NCBI GenBank assembly: GCA_905182035.1
Contig: CAJIZL010000013.1
Span: forward strand, 1 to 64,000
Reading direction: 5' to 3'
Length of the DNA stretch: 64,000 bases
DNA from: Oceanospirillaceae bacterium ASP10-02a
GTDB lineage: Bacteria > Pseudomonadota > Gammaproteobacteria > Pseudomonadales > Balneatricaceae
The notes beneath the pieces are model-generated. The model saw only the letters and a list, made by a program, of their open reading frames with translations. It did not search any database and was not told the DNA's origin. The translations under genes were made by a program, and so were the position numbers. Numbering within the stretch: position 1 is the first letter of the stretch; the number at the start of each line of letters is the position of its first letter. This document shows, piece after piece, positions 9,460-17,794 of the stretch.

Positions 9460-10413
9460 ATGCAGGCAGTCATGTTGGATGCGGCAACACTAGGGCCTGA
9501 AGATCTGGATTTTAGTCACTTACAGGCAGCAGTTGATGGCTTACGGTGTTATCAACACACTCAGCCCGATGAAGTGGTCGAGCGCCTCGCAAATGCCCAT
9601 ATTGCCTTAGTCAATAAGGTTGTCTTAGACGCAGCGCGCCTTTCCCAATTGCCCCAACTTAAACATATTATAGTGCTTGCAACAGGGGTTAATAACATTG
9701 ACTTACAAGCTGCTTCAAAGCTAGGCATTAGCGTACAAAATTGTCGAGCATATGGGGTAGACTCAGTGGCACAGCATTGTTTAATGATGATGCTTAGCCT
9801 CAGTACTAAAATGCTTAACTATCGGAGTGCAATCAATAATGGTGACTGGAGCCGTAGTGCGCAATTCTGTATGTTAGATTACCCCATAGAGAGTTTGGCG
9901 GGGAAAACCCTTGGCATCGTTGGGTATGGAGATCTTGGCAAGGGTGTTGCTAACCTAGCGGGTGCTTTTGGTATGACCATATTGATTGCCGCTAGGCAAG
10001 GGCAAGAGCCGAGTCATGGACGTATGGCCTTATCAAATATGTTGCCTCAAGTGGATATACTATCTATACATTGTCCCCTCACTCAAACCACAACTAATTT
10101 AATTGATTGGCCTCAACTTTGTGCTTTGCCAAACACTGCGTTATTAATTAATTGTGCCCGTGGCGGAATCGTAAATGAACCAGCCCTAATTAGGGCTTTG
10201 GATGAAGGACAAATAGCTGGAGCGGGTGTTGATGTCTTGACAAAAGAACCTCCGCCGAAAGATCACCCATTGTTAGCAGTACAAAGAGATAATCTTATCA
10301 TTACTCCTCATACGGCGTGGGCATCGCGTCAAGCTCGCCAAGCCATCTTAAATCAAGCTGTAGAAAACCTAATGAGTTTAATACCTGGTCAAGCCGTTGT
10401 GCGCCAGCTGTAA
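9460..10413 (+). CDS. D-2-hydroxyacid dehydrogenase (glycerate dehydrogenase-like)
   Basis: NAD(P)-dependent D-isomer-specific 2-hydroxyacid dehydrogenase, 317 aa. Visible are the Rossmann motif GIVGYGDLGKGVA (about 155), the catalytic Arg in NCARGGIVNE, the Glu in VLTKEPPP, and the catalytic His in TPHTAWAS. It resembles HprA-type hydroxypyruvate reductases; exact substrate not determinable. AGGAG precedes ATG 9460. It follows bamC by 26 bp and may be cotranscribed. Confidence 0.9.
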   Translation: MQAVMLDAATLGPEDLDFSHLQAAVDGLRCYQHTQPDEVVERLANAHIALVNKVVLDAARLSQLPQLKHIIVLATGVNNIDLQAASKLGISVQNCRAYGVDSVAQHCLMMMLSLSTKMLNYRSAINNGDWSRSAQFCMLDYPIESLAGKTLGIVGYGDLGKGVANLAGAFGMTILIAARQGQEPSHGRMALSNMLPQVDILSIHCPLTQTTTNLIDWPQLCALPNTALLINCARGGIVNEPALIRALDEGQIAGAGVDVLTKEPPPKDHPLLAVQRDNLIITPHTAWASRQARQAILNQAVENLMSLIPGQAVVRQL

Positions 10414-10876
10414 GTGATTGATTTTTAAAAGTGTCTATAGATGGTGCTCAAAAAGACCTTAGTTTTTGTTGTTTTTATGGGTATTTGTTCTTGACATCCC
10501 TAACTCATTGAAATTTATGGTGGGTGTTGTACACATTTTTTTAAACACTGTCATGAATCAAATTAATGACTTAAAATAATCTCATATAAACGAATTGACA
10601 TTCATAACATACTGATTTAAAACAATAAAATACATGTGGTTGTTTTTTAACCAGTTTGTTAATAAGGCCCATACAATAGGCTTTGAAGCATTTTTACAAT
10701 ATTTGTTAACATACTTATCCACAGCTTGTGTGCATAAAGTATAGAAGCTCCTGAGGCTTACTATTTGCAGTTACATTAGGCTTATCGCAATTAAATAATA
10801 CACTCGTTTGTATATAGTTAAATAAGTTTTTTGTTAGTATAATTTGCGACTTAATGTTGGGATTTTAAATAATACA
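10414..10876. other. Long AT-rich intergenic region
   Basis: 463 bp without a convincing gene. It holds two DnaA-box-like 9-mers in inverted orientation (10715-10723 and 10729-10737), a third weaker one (TTGTACACA, 10527-10535), and a TATAAT -10-like hexamer at 10838-10843 for the downstream gene. AT content is clearly above that of neighbouring genes. Confidence 0.7.
10715..10737. promoter_or_regulatory. Pair of DnaA-box-like sites, inverted
   Basis: TTATCCACA (10715-10723, plus strand) is the consensus DnaA box. TGTGCATAA (10729-10737) reads TTATGCACA on the minus strand, which fits TTATNCACA. They are 5 bp apart in AT-rich DNA. No dnaA, gyrB or mnmG gene is nearby, so a chromosomal origin is not supported; a DnaA-titrating or regulatory site is possible. 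Confidence 0.5.
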
Positions 10877-11335
10877 ATGGAGAATAAATTGCAATTCATA
10901 CGGTTGTTTCTAATAGTGATAGCAGTACTGTCTGCCAATGTGGCTGCTAGTCAATCAGCAACAGACCAAGTTCGATTTTCTAATGGATGGGTCAAAATGC
11001 CGATGCCTGGGATGCATATGACAGCGGCTTTCGTTGATATAGAAAACCTAATCACTTCTGATCTTCGATTAATTGCAGTAAGGACTTCATTCAGTGCAAT
11101 GTCAGAATTGCACGAGATGGTCATGGTTAATAATGTGATGCAGATGCGTCATGCAGGTGATGGCTGGATCATCGCACCAGGGGCTACCCTAAATTTAGCG
11201 CCTGGTGGCAAACATGCCATGTTAATGGGCCTTAAGTCCCTATTACAAAATCATTCAGCAACCTCGTTAGAATTTAATATAGAAGGAATGGGTTGGATCT
11301 CGGTGCCGGCAGTTGTGAAAACATCCCTGCCTTGA
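10877..11335 (+). CDS. PCu(A)C-type periplasmic copper chaperone
   Basis: Predicted secreted copper(I)-binding chaperone used for cytochrome oxidase CuA assembly in related proteins. The product (about 152 aa) has a signal peptide (hydrophobic IRLFLIVIAVLSANVAA) and the copper motif H...M...HxM: SELHEMVMV, MQMRH and GGKHAMLMGL. ATG 10877 is chosen because a -10-like TATAAT lies at 10838-10843; a TTG at 10889 with GGAG upstream also gives a good signal peptide. No Sco or oxidase gene is in the window. Confidence 0.85.
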   Translation: MENKLQFIRLFLIVIAVLSANVAASQSATDQVRFSNGWVKMPMPGMHMTAAFVDIENLITSDLRLIAVRTSFSAMSELHEMVMVNNVMQMRHAGDGWIIAPGATLNLAPGGKHAMLMGLKSLLQNHSATSLEFNIEGMGWISVPAVVKTSLP

Positions 11336-11346
11336 TTGTTAATGTT

Positions 11347-11925
11347 TTACTGTGAAAAATAAGTAACACCCAGTTCGGTCACTATTCCATCGAGGGGTTG
11401 GTCATACGGCCCCTTAATGACTTGATCTATTTCTTGTGCAGCGTAAGCAACGCCATAAGCTAATACGGATTTTTTTTGTCGTAGTTTTTCTAACGTCCGA
11501 TCATAAAAACCACCACCGTATCCAAGGCGAAAGCCGCTACTATCAAATGCTAATAAGGGCGCCAAAATAACATCGGGTTCTAATACGTGTTTATCTTCAC
11601 TCGGTTCACGAGTCCCAAAGTCAGCGCCCTGTAATTCGTCCTTTGGGCGCCATGCGCGAAAAATAAGTGGTTTTCCTGCCCCAAGCATGACAGGTAAAGC
11701 CATTTGATGACCTAGGGAGTGTAGCGTATTTAGTAATGGCATGGGGTCAAGCTCATCGCCTAAAGGCCAATACACCGCTACGATTTGATGATTATGTAGC
11801 ATATTTGAAGCTAATAACTGATGGCATACTTGCTCACCCACGTTTGGGTTTAGAGCAAATGCTGTAGCTCTTTGTTGTTTGGCTTGAATACGTAGTAACC
11901 GTTTTTTTTCATCTATCGATGGCAT
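11347..11925 (-). CDS. fau: 5-formyltetrahydrofolate cyclo-ligase
   Basis: ATP-dependent conversion of 5-formyl-THF to 5,10-methenyl-THF. 192 aa, normal length. Conserved features are the N-terminal basic KKRLLRIQAKQQR, WPLGDELDPMPLL, the region FRAWRPKDEL..GTREP, and the signature ILAPLLAFDSSGFRLGYGGGFYDR. Also called ygfA. In enterobacteria 6S RNA lies next to this gene; the 140 bp upstream here are too short and unlike 6S. Confidence 0.93.
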   Translation of the reverse strand: MPSIDEKKRLLRIQAKQQRATAFALNPNVGEQVCHQLLASNMLHNHQIVAVYWPLGDELDPMPLLNTLHSLGHQMALPVMLGAGKPLIFRAWRPKDELQGADFGTREPSEDKHVLEPDVILAPLLAFDSSGFRLGYGGGFYDRTLEKLRQKKSVLAYGVAYAAQEIDQVIKGPYDQPLDGIVTELGVTYFSQ

Positions 11926-12065
11926 CGCTAATACTCTTAAGTAGGCTCAAGAAAGGCTTGTTTTGATTTACTGGCTAGTACACACTAGATCTCGCTTAAA
12001 GCATAGTTTTTTATCACTATTTTAGGCAACAAGATTAAATTTATTTAAGTCATTAGGGTGATTTT

Positions 12066-12695
12066 ATGGCGATTGAAGAACTGCTAGACAAGAATAAAGT
12101 GTGGGCTAAAAAAGTGGCTCTAGAACAGCCTGAACTATTTGCTACTTTGGCGCAACAACAAGCACCTAAGTACTTGTGGATTGGTTGTTCTGACAGCCGC
12201 GTGCCAGCTAATGAAATTTGTGGAATGCTGCCTGGAGAGCTGTTTGTTCATAGAAATGTAGCTAATTTAGTAAAGCACGTCGATTTCAACTGCCAATCGG
12301 TTATTCAATATGCCGTTGATGTTTTAAAAGTTGAGCATATCATCGTTTGTGGTCACTATGGATGTGGTGGTATCAAGGTGGCTATGGAAAATACCAACGC
12401 GGGTATAAGCGATTATTGGTTACGGTCAGTTAAAGATATTTTTTTACGTAACCGTGATGAATTACAAAATTTGCACAATAAGGAAGCGTGTTTGAGCCGT
12501 ATGTGTGAAATTAACGTGGCCGAGCAAGTGGCTAACTTAGCCCATACAAAAATTGTGCAAACGGCATGGAAAAAAAACCAACCTCTAGAAATACACGGTT
12601 GGATCTATGGTATTAATGACGGCGTAATAAAGGACCTAAATGTTAGTCGAAAAGGCTTGGAAGATGTCGATGACATCTATCAAGTGGAGATATGA
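12066..12695 (+). CDS. can: Beta-class carbonic anhydrase
   Basis: Zinc enzyme interconverting CO2 and bicarbonate in the cytoplasm. 209 aa. The zinc ligands are in WIGCSDSRVP (Cys and the Asp-Arg dyad) and VCGHYGCGGI (His and Cys), and the order SDSR...HxxC is diagnostic. AGGGTG precedes ATG 12066. Monocistronic by context, with a 359-bp gap downstream. Confidence 0.96.
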   Translation: MAIEELLDKNKVWAKKVALEQPELFATLAQQQAPKYLWIGCSDSRVPANEICGMLPGELFVHRNVANLVKHVDFNCQSVIQYAVDVLKVEHIIVCGHYGCGGIKVAMENTNAGISDYWLRSVKDIFLRNRDELQNLHNKEACLSRMCEINVAEQVANLAHTKIVQTAWKKNQPLEIHGWIYGINDGVIKDLNVSRKGLEDVDDIYQVEI

Positions 12696-12751
12696 TTATT
12701 TAATTAGTTAAAATAAACACCCCTTGAAAATAATTATGAGGACTTGGAATA

Positions 12752-12776
12752 AACACAATTGCCACCAAATTGTGTT
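12752..12776. repeat. Inverted repeat, 9-bp arms
   Basis: AACACAATT and AATTGTGTT separated by GCCACCA. It lies 57 bp after the carbonic anhydrase stop. Without T-run it could be an operator or an mRNA 3' structure; no regulator next to it is known. Confidence 0.6.
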
Positions 12777-13022
12777 GCAGTTATGTTGGCCAAAGCCTTG
12801 GCTGTGCCAATGACATTTATACCCTGTAAAAACCCACAACCGCCATACATAATTTAATAACCTTAGGTCTGTTGGGTGATCTCTTAGTAAATGAACAACA
12901 TAAAGACTTAACCGAACCTCAGTTGTACATAAAACAAGCGCTTTTTTTGGCCTAAAATTGTGGTAAATTTGACTTTTAGTCCTGTCCCAAATTGACGATC
13001 ACAGTGTAAAAGTTAATTAAGG

Positions 13023-13046
13023 AGTGGAAGAGTGGAAGAGCGGAAG
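13023..13046 (+). repeat. Three 8-bp tandem repeats carrying Shine-Dalgarno-like cores
   Basis: AGTGGAAG, AGTGGAAG, AGCGGAAG in direct tandem; the last unit continues as GGAAGAG ending 6 bases before ATG 13055. Each unit holds a purine-rich core, the most proximal of which serves as ribosome-binding site. Confidence 0.7.
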
Positions 13047-13054
13047 AGAATGTT

Positions 13055-13630
13055 ATGCCCAGAACCATAGAATTTGATACGCCAGTGCAATTGTTGACTG
13101 AACGGCTTAAGTTGCGCCAGTGGCGACCCCGTGATTTGCCTGTATTTGCTGCCATGAATGCAGACCCAGAGGTGATGAAATTTTTCCCAGCGCCTTTAAG
13201 TCGACAAGAAAGTGATGCAATGGCTAATCAAATTGGGTCTTTAATTACCGCCAATGGCTGGGGTTTATGGGCCATAGAACGATTAGAAGATGAGCGCTTT
13301 ATTGGATTTGTTGGTTTACACGAGCCCATGTATGTATTCCCCTTTAGCCCTTGTGTTGAGATTGGCTGGCGTTTGTCGCGCGACACTTGGGGCCAAGGTA
13401 TGGCAACAGAAGGCGCTAATGAGGCATTAAAATTTGCCTTTGAAGGCCTAGGTCTAGATCAAGTAGTATCCTTTACACCTACGGTAAATGCTCGTTCACG
13501 TGCGGTAATGGAGCGTTTAGGCATGGTTAATAGCCAAGCCGACTTTGACCACCCAGCCCTAGAGGACGATGACTCTTTGCTGCGACATGCGCTTTACCAC
13601 ATCAACAGAGATCATTGGCAGCAGCGATAA
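13055..13630 (+). CDS. GNAT acetyltransferase, RimJ/RimL-like
   Basis: 191-aa acetyl-CoA-dependent N-acetyltransferase of the acetyltransf_3 type. Typical opening LLTERLKLRQWRPRDLPVFAAMNADPEVMKFF, acetyl-CoA-binding region around WRLSRDTWGQGMATEGANEAL, and C-terminal SRAVMERLGM. Substrate unknown; relatives modify ribosomal proteins or small amines. Stands alone between long intergenic stretches. Confidence 0.88.
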   Translation: MPRTIEFDTPVQLLTERLKLRQWRPRDLPVFAAMNADPEVMKFFPAPLSRQESDAMANQIGSLITANGWGLWAIERLEDERFIGFVGLHEPMYVFPFSPCVEIGWRLSRDTWGQGMATEGANEALKFAFEGLGLDQVVSFTPTVNARSRAVMERLGMVNSQADFDHPALEDDDSLLRHALYHINRDHWQQR

Positions 13631-13757
13631 TCTGTTTTAATGAGTTCCTGGTTGCCCCATTGCTGGCGCTAGCTTTTGGTGGTGATTAAAGCTAAATTTT
13701 AGCCTTTTCCTAGTATTAAGCTTTAGACCTTATCACTCAGCTCTTACACCTCAGCTT

Positions 13758-14969
13758 TTACACTATGGTGTTAGCGTGATCGTTATAGACTTGACTATCC
13801 ATTATTAAGTGCAAACGTTTTCCAGTGTAAGGTGAATTGGCTTTCACCACGTCCATGTTTAACTCTATACCTAAACCAGGTTTAGTATTAGGAATAATAT
13901 AACCTTTTTGCCAGTCAATTTTTTCCTCAACCACTTCTCCATGAAAACCATCCCAAATACCGATACTTTCTTGAATTAAAAAGTTAGGTGTAGCCGTTGC
14001 CAGTTGAATACTAGCTGCTGCGCCTACGGGTCCATTATACAAATGAGGGGCTATCTGGCAGTAATATACTTCGGCTAAGGCAGCGATTTTTTTAGCTTCC
14101 AAAATGCCGCCTACCCGGCCTAAGTTCATTTGCAAAATAGACGCAGCCTTGTGCTTCAATACGTCGTGGAATTCATATTTAGTGGTTAACCGCTCGCCGG
14201 TTGCAATAGGAATACTGGTTTTGGCCGCAACTCTAGCCATAGCTTCAGGTTGGCCAGGTGGCACTGGTTCTTCAAACCACAAAGGGTCATAGGGTTCTAT
14301 ACGTTGGGCTAAACGAATGGCTGAGGCTGGGGTCATTTGGCCATGGGTACCAAATAATAAGTCACAGTTATTGCCCACAGCATCACGAATTTTGCGGCAG
14401 AAAGTTTCACTGCGCTGTAAGGCAGCGAGTGAAATTTGGTGGCCAGAATAGACACTATAAGGTCCAGCTGGGTCAAACTTAAGAGCGGTAAAGCCTTGCT
14501 CCATGTTCTTCAGGGCACATTCAACGGCTAAGTCTGGGCAATCGTAATCATGCTCGCCTTTGCTGTTGGTAGGATAGAGGTAGGTATACGAACGTAATTT
14601 ATCATGAACTTTGCCGCCTATCAGCTCATACACAGGTTTGCCGGCAGCTTTGCCTATAATGTCCCAGCAGGCCATTTCTAGGCCGCTAAAGGCCCCCATC
14701 ATGGTGAGGTCTGGGCGTTGGGTAAAACCACTAGAATAGCATTCGCGATAAAAACGTTCGATATGATGGGGGTCGTGTCCTTTTAGGTAACGGTCAAATA
14801 CGTCATCTAACGCTTTCGCCATCACCTCCGGATGAAAGGTAGAGGCATAGACCTCCCCCACACCCTGTATGCCACAACTGGTTTGTAGGGTGACAAAAAT
14901 CCAATACATGCCACCAATATGAGGTGGGGGTACGGCCACAATGTGGCTTTGCATAGTGGCTATTTTCAT
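13758..14969 (-). CDS. Enolase-superfamily acid-sugar dehydratase (MR/MLE family)
   Basis: 403-aa protein of the mandelate racemase/muconate lactonizing enzyme family, closest in style to D-galactonate-type dehydratases. Visible: capping domain to about residue 125, ALKFDPAG in the barrel, second metal ligand in WFEEPVPPG, third in ATGERLTT, candidate base His in IAPHLYNGP. At the place where DgoD has Asp as first ligand (FDFHGR) this protein reads FGTHGQ: the His is kept and the Asp is Gly. No sugar transporter or kinase is adjacent, so the substrate is open. Confidence 0.82.
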   Translation of the reverse strand: MKIATMQSHIVAVPPPHIGGMYWIFVTLQTSCGIQGVGEVYASTFHPEVMAKALDDVFDRYLKGHDPHHIERFYRECYSSGFTQRPDLTMMGAFSGLEMACWDIIGKAAGKPVYELIGGKVHDKLRSYTYLYPTNSKGEHDYDCPDLAVECALKNMEQGFTALKFDPAGPYSVYSGHQISLAALQRSETFCRKIRDAVGNNCDLLFGTHGQMTPASAIRLAQRIEPYDPLWFEEPVPPGQPEAMARVAAKTSIPIATGERLTTKYEFHDVLKHKAASILQMNLGRVGGILEAKKIAALAEVYYCQIAPHLYNGPVGAAASIQLATATPNFLIQESIGIWDGFHGEVVEEKIDWQKGYIIPNTKPGLGIELNMDVVKANSPYTGKRLHLIMDSQVYNDHANTIV

Positions 14970-15107
14970 AACATGTCTCTTATTGTTCTTAATCTAAAGG
15001 ACTGGCCGCAATATTGCTCTTTTGGGGAATCTTATGCTAGCTATTTTGATATTGATACATGTGCAAAGAGACAACTGGTTATTAATAGTGCGATTGTGGT
15101 GTTAGCT

Positions 15108-15896
15108 TTAACTCAGGCCCATGGCAATAAAGTGCGGATTTAAAATATCTGCCTTGCCATAAACCATGGACTGTCCAGAGGCTTGTTTAACACTTCCTCC
15201 AGCACCTTCTAACACCGCCTGCGCTGCTGCAGTATCCCACTCGCATGTGGGCGCTAGGCGGGGGTAATAGTCTGCTAACCCTTCGGCAATACGAATAAAC
15301 TTAAGTGAGCTTCCAGCCTGAATGAGAGTGCTTGAGCCTAGCTGGTCTATGAGTTGCTTGGTAGCATCATTTAAATGGCTTTTACTGGCTAATACACGGA
15401 TAGGAATTTGTGTTTTAACACACTGAATGTAAGAGGCATCTTCCAATTGGTTTTGTAGTTGCCTAAAGGCGCCGAGCCGATTGCCTCCCCAATAAACATG
15501 GTTAGCCACAGGTACACCTACCAATCCAAAACTAGGCTTATTGGCCTCAATTAGAGCTAAATTAACGGTAAATTCACCGTTTTTGTTAATAAATTCTTTA
15601 GTGCCATCTAATGGGTCTATGAGCCAATAACAGGTGTTGTTATGGGCAACGCTTAAGGAGTTTGCATCTTCTTCTGAGACTACAGGAATGCTAGGTGTAA
15701 GCCGTTTGAGGCCTGCCATAATATAATGATGAGCCGCCAAATCAGCTGCTGTTACTGGCGATTCATCCAACTTGTTTTGCACATTAAAGTTGTCACTATG
15801 GTAAATTTTCAAAATGACGTCGCCAGCATCACTGGTGAGTTGGACTAACTCTGACAACAATTTTGGGTTAGACATTATAGTTTCAGCTTGACTCAT
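15108..15896 (-). CDS. cysQ: 3'(2'),5'-bisphosphate nucleotidase CysQ
   Basis: Lithium-sensitive phosphatase that removes the 3'-phosphate of PAP, a by-product of PAPS use. 262 aa of the inositol-monophosphatase fold, with metal motifs PVVSEED and WLIDPLDGTKEFINKNGEF and the closing WDTAAAQAVLEGAGG. Start is 2 bp after the cysNC stop, so it is the last gene of cysD-cysNC-cysQ. It would recycle PAP made from the PAPS that this operon produces. Confidence 0.94.
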   Translation of the reverse strand: MSQAETIMSNPKLLSELVQLTSDAGDVILKIYHSDNFNVQNKLDESPVTAADLAAHHYIMAGLKRLTPSIPVVSEEDANSLSVAHNNTCYWLIDPLDGTKEFINKNGEFTVNLALIEANKPSFGLVGVPVANHVYWGGNRLGAFRQLQNQLEDASYIQCVKTQIPIRVLASKSHLNDATKQLIDQLGSSTLIQAGSSLKFIRIAEGLADYYPRLAPTCEWDTAAAQAVLEGAGGSVKQASGQSMVYGKADILNPHFIAMGLS

Positions 15897-15898
15897 GG

Positions 15899-17794
15899 TT
15901 ATAGCTCCAATTCTGTAATTACTTGCGCAACAAGTTGTTCAGCAATGTGTTCGGCAGTCAATACACTGGTATCTACTTCAAAGTCAGGGTTTTTTGGTGC
16001 CTCGTAAGGGCTGTTGATACCAGTAAAATTAGGAATCTCTCCGCGCCGCGCCTTTTTGTATAATCCTTTTGTGTCGCGCTGCTCAGCTACGTCTAAAGGG
16101 GTATTAACAAATATTTCTACAAACTCGCCGTCTTCAAAACGTGCTTTAGCCGCATGGCGTTCAGCTTCGTAAGGCGAAATAAATGCGGTGAGTACCACTA
16201 AACCCGCATCCACCATTAATTGAGCTACCTCGGTAACGCGGCGAATGTTTTCCACTCGGTCGGCTTCGGTAAAACCCAGGTCTTTATTAAGGCCATGGCG
16301 CACGTTGTCGCCGTCTAGCAGGTAGGTACGAATACCTTTTTGGTGTAACTTTTTTTCTACCAAGTTGGCAATGGTAGATTTTCCAGAGCCACTTAAACCA
16401 GTAAACCATAATACTTTACCAGGGTGACCATTGAGCTGATAACGATCTTGCTTAGCGACTGTTAAGGCTTGCATATGAACATTGCTGGAGCGGCGTAGGG
16501 CGTGTTTAATCATGCCAGCGGCTACTGTTGCGTTACTAAAACGATCGACTAAAATAAGGCTACCTAAAGGTTGGCAATCTGCGAAGGTTTCGAAGGCCAC
16601 GGCTTTGTCTAGGCTTAGTTTTACCACCGCAATGTCGTTTAAGCCTAAGGCTCTTGCGGCGTTGCGCGCTAACGTATTAACGTTAATGGTATGTTTAATG
16701 TCTGTTATCTGTGCGTTGACCCAGTTGCTGCCAATTTGTAAACCATAAGAGCGGCCTATAAATCCCTGTTCTTGGTCCATCCAGATCAGGTCCACTTCAA
16801 ATTGATCAGACACTTGGCAAGGCGTTTGGGCTGCTACGAGCATGTCTCCACGAGAGACATCGACCTCTCTGTCTAGGGTGATGGTGACGGCCTGGCCGGT
16901 AAAGGCTTTAGGTAACTGGTGTTCAAATAAAATGATGTCTTTTATTTTGGCAATGGAGCCAGAAGGCAGAATGCGGATTTCATTACCTAGTTCAACCGCA
17001 CCAGCTGCCACAGTGCCAGAAAAACCATGAAAATCTAGGTGAGGGTGGTTAACCCATTGCACCGGCATTCTAAAGGCATGTTCATCTAATTTTTGAATAG
17101 TGGGCACCGTTTCTAAAAACGCGAGTAAGGTTGGGCCTTTAAACCAAGTCATTTGGCTTGAACGGGTAACCACGTTATCACCTTTTAAGGCGGATACAGG
17201 GATGGTGGTTAGTTTTTTGAAATCCAGCTGCTTGGCGAACTCTGCAAAATTTTGTTCAATGGTTTCGAAGATGGATTGTTGGTAGTCCACTAAATCCATC
17301 TTATTGATGGCTAACATCACGTGCTTAATGCCCAACAATGAACAGATCAAAGCATGACGCCGAGTTTGTTCTAATACGCCTTTACGGGCATCAATGAGTA
17401 TAACGGCAAGGTCTGTAGTGGAGGCCCCAGTGACCATGTTGCGAGTGTATTGTTCGTACCCAGGGGTGTCTGCCACTATAAATTTACGTTTATCGGTGTT
17501 AAAAAATCGGTAGGCTACGTCGATGGTAATACCCTGTTCTCGTTCAGCAGCTAGGCCGTCTACCAATAAAGCGTAATTTATGTCACCACCTTGGGTGTCG
17601 TAAGTAATTGATGCTTTTTGTAACGACGAGACTTGATCATCAAAAATGCATTTGGCTTCGTAAAGCAGGCGTCCAATTAATGTTGACTTGCCATCATCCA
17701 CGCTACCGCAGGTAATAAAACGTAATAGATCCAATTGGTTTTGTTGTTGCAAGAAATGATCAACAGGATTGGCTGGTGAATTGGTAGTAGTCAT
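15899..17794 (-). CDS. cysNC: Bifunctional ATP sulfurylase GTPase subunit / APS kinase
   Basis: 631-aa fusion. The N-terminal CysN GTPase (about 1-430) has P-loop GSVDDGKST, switch region [13 protein letters not shown] and guanine motif NKMD; it drives APS formation with CysD. The C-terminal APS kinase (about 460-631) has P-loop [24 protein letters not shown] and the conserved INSPYEAP, making PAPS. Such CysNC/NodQ fusions are well known. ATG 17794 overlaps the cysD stop by one base (TAATG on the coding strand). Makes PAPS for sulfate reduction or for sulfotransferases; no reductase is in the window. Confidence 0.96.
   Translation of the reverse strand: MTTTNSPANPVDHFLQQQNQLDLLRFITCGSVDDGKSTLIGRLLYEAKCIFDDQVSSLQKASITYDTQGGDINYALLVDGLAAEREQGITIDVAYRFFNTDKRKFIVADTPGYEQYTRNMVTGASTTDLAVILIDARKGVLEQTRRHALICSLLGIKHVMLAINKMDLVDYQQSIFETIEQNFAEFAKQLDFKKLTTIPVSALKGDNVVTRSSQMTWFKGPTLLAFLETVPTIQKLDEHAFRMPVQWVNHPHLDFHGFSGTVAAGAVELGNEIRILPSGSIAKIKDIILFEHQLPKAFTGQAVTITLDREVDVSRGDMLVAAQTPCQVSDQFEVDLIWMDQEQGFIGRSYGLQIGSNWVNAQITDIKHTINVNTLARNAARALGLNDIAVVKLSLDKAVAFETFADCQPLGSLILVDRFSNATVAAGMIKHALRRSSNVHMQALTVAKQDRYQLNGHPGKVLWFTGLSGSGKSTIANLVEKKLHQKGIRTYLLDGDNVRHGLNKDLGFTEADRVENIRRVTEVAQLMVDAGLVVLTAFISPYEAERHAAKARFEDGEFVEIFVNTPLDVAEQRDTKGLYKKARRGEIPNFTGINSPYEAPKNPDFEVDTSVLTAEHIAEQLVAQVITELEL

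Larger units (their letters stand above)
12696..13054. other. Intergenic region with a hairpin and SD repeats
   Basis: 359 bp with no supported gene. It contains a 9-bp-stem hairpin (AACACAATT, loop of 7, AATTGTGTT; 12752-12776) not followed by a T-run, and a triple 8-bp repeat in front of the next gene. Confidence 0.6.

Noticed and set aside
10414-10876. Chromosomal replication origin
   Set aside because: Only two good DnaA boxes and no dnaA, dnaN, gyrB, mnmG or rpmH nearby.
11926-12065. 6S RNA next to fau
   Set aside because: The space is about 140 bp and shows no long paired structure; 6S needs about 180 nt.
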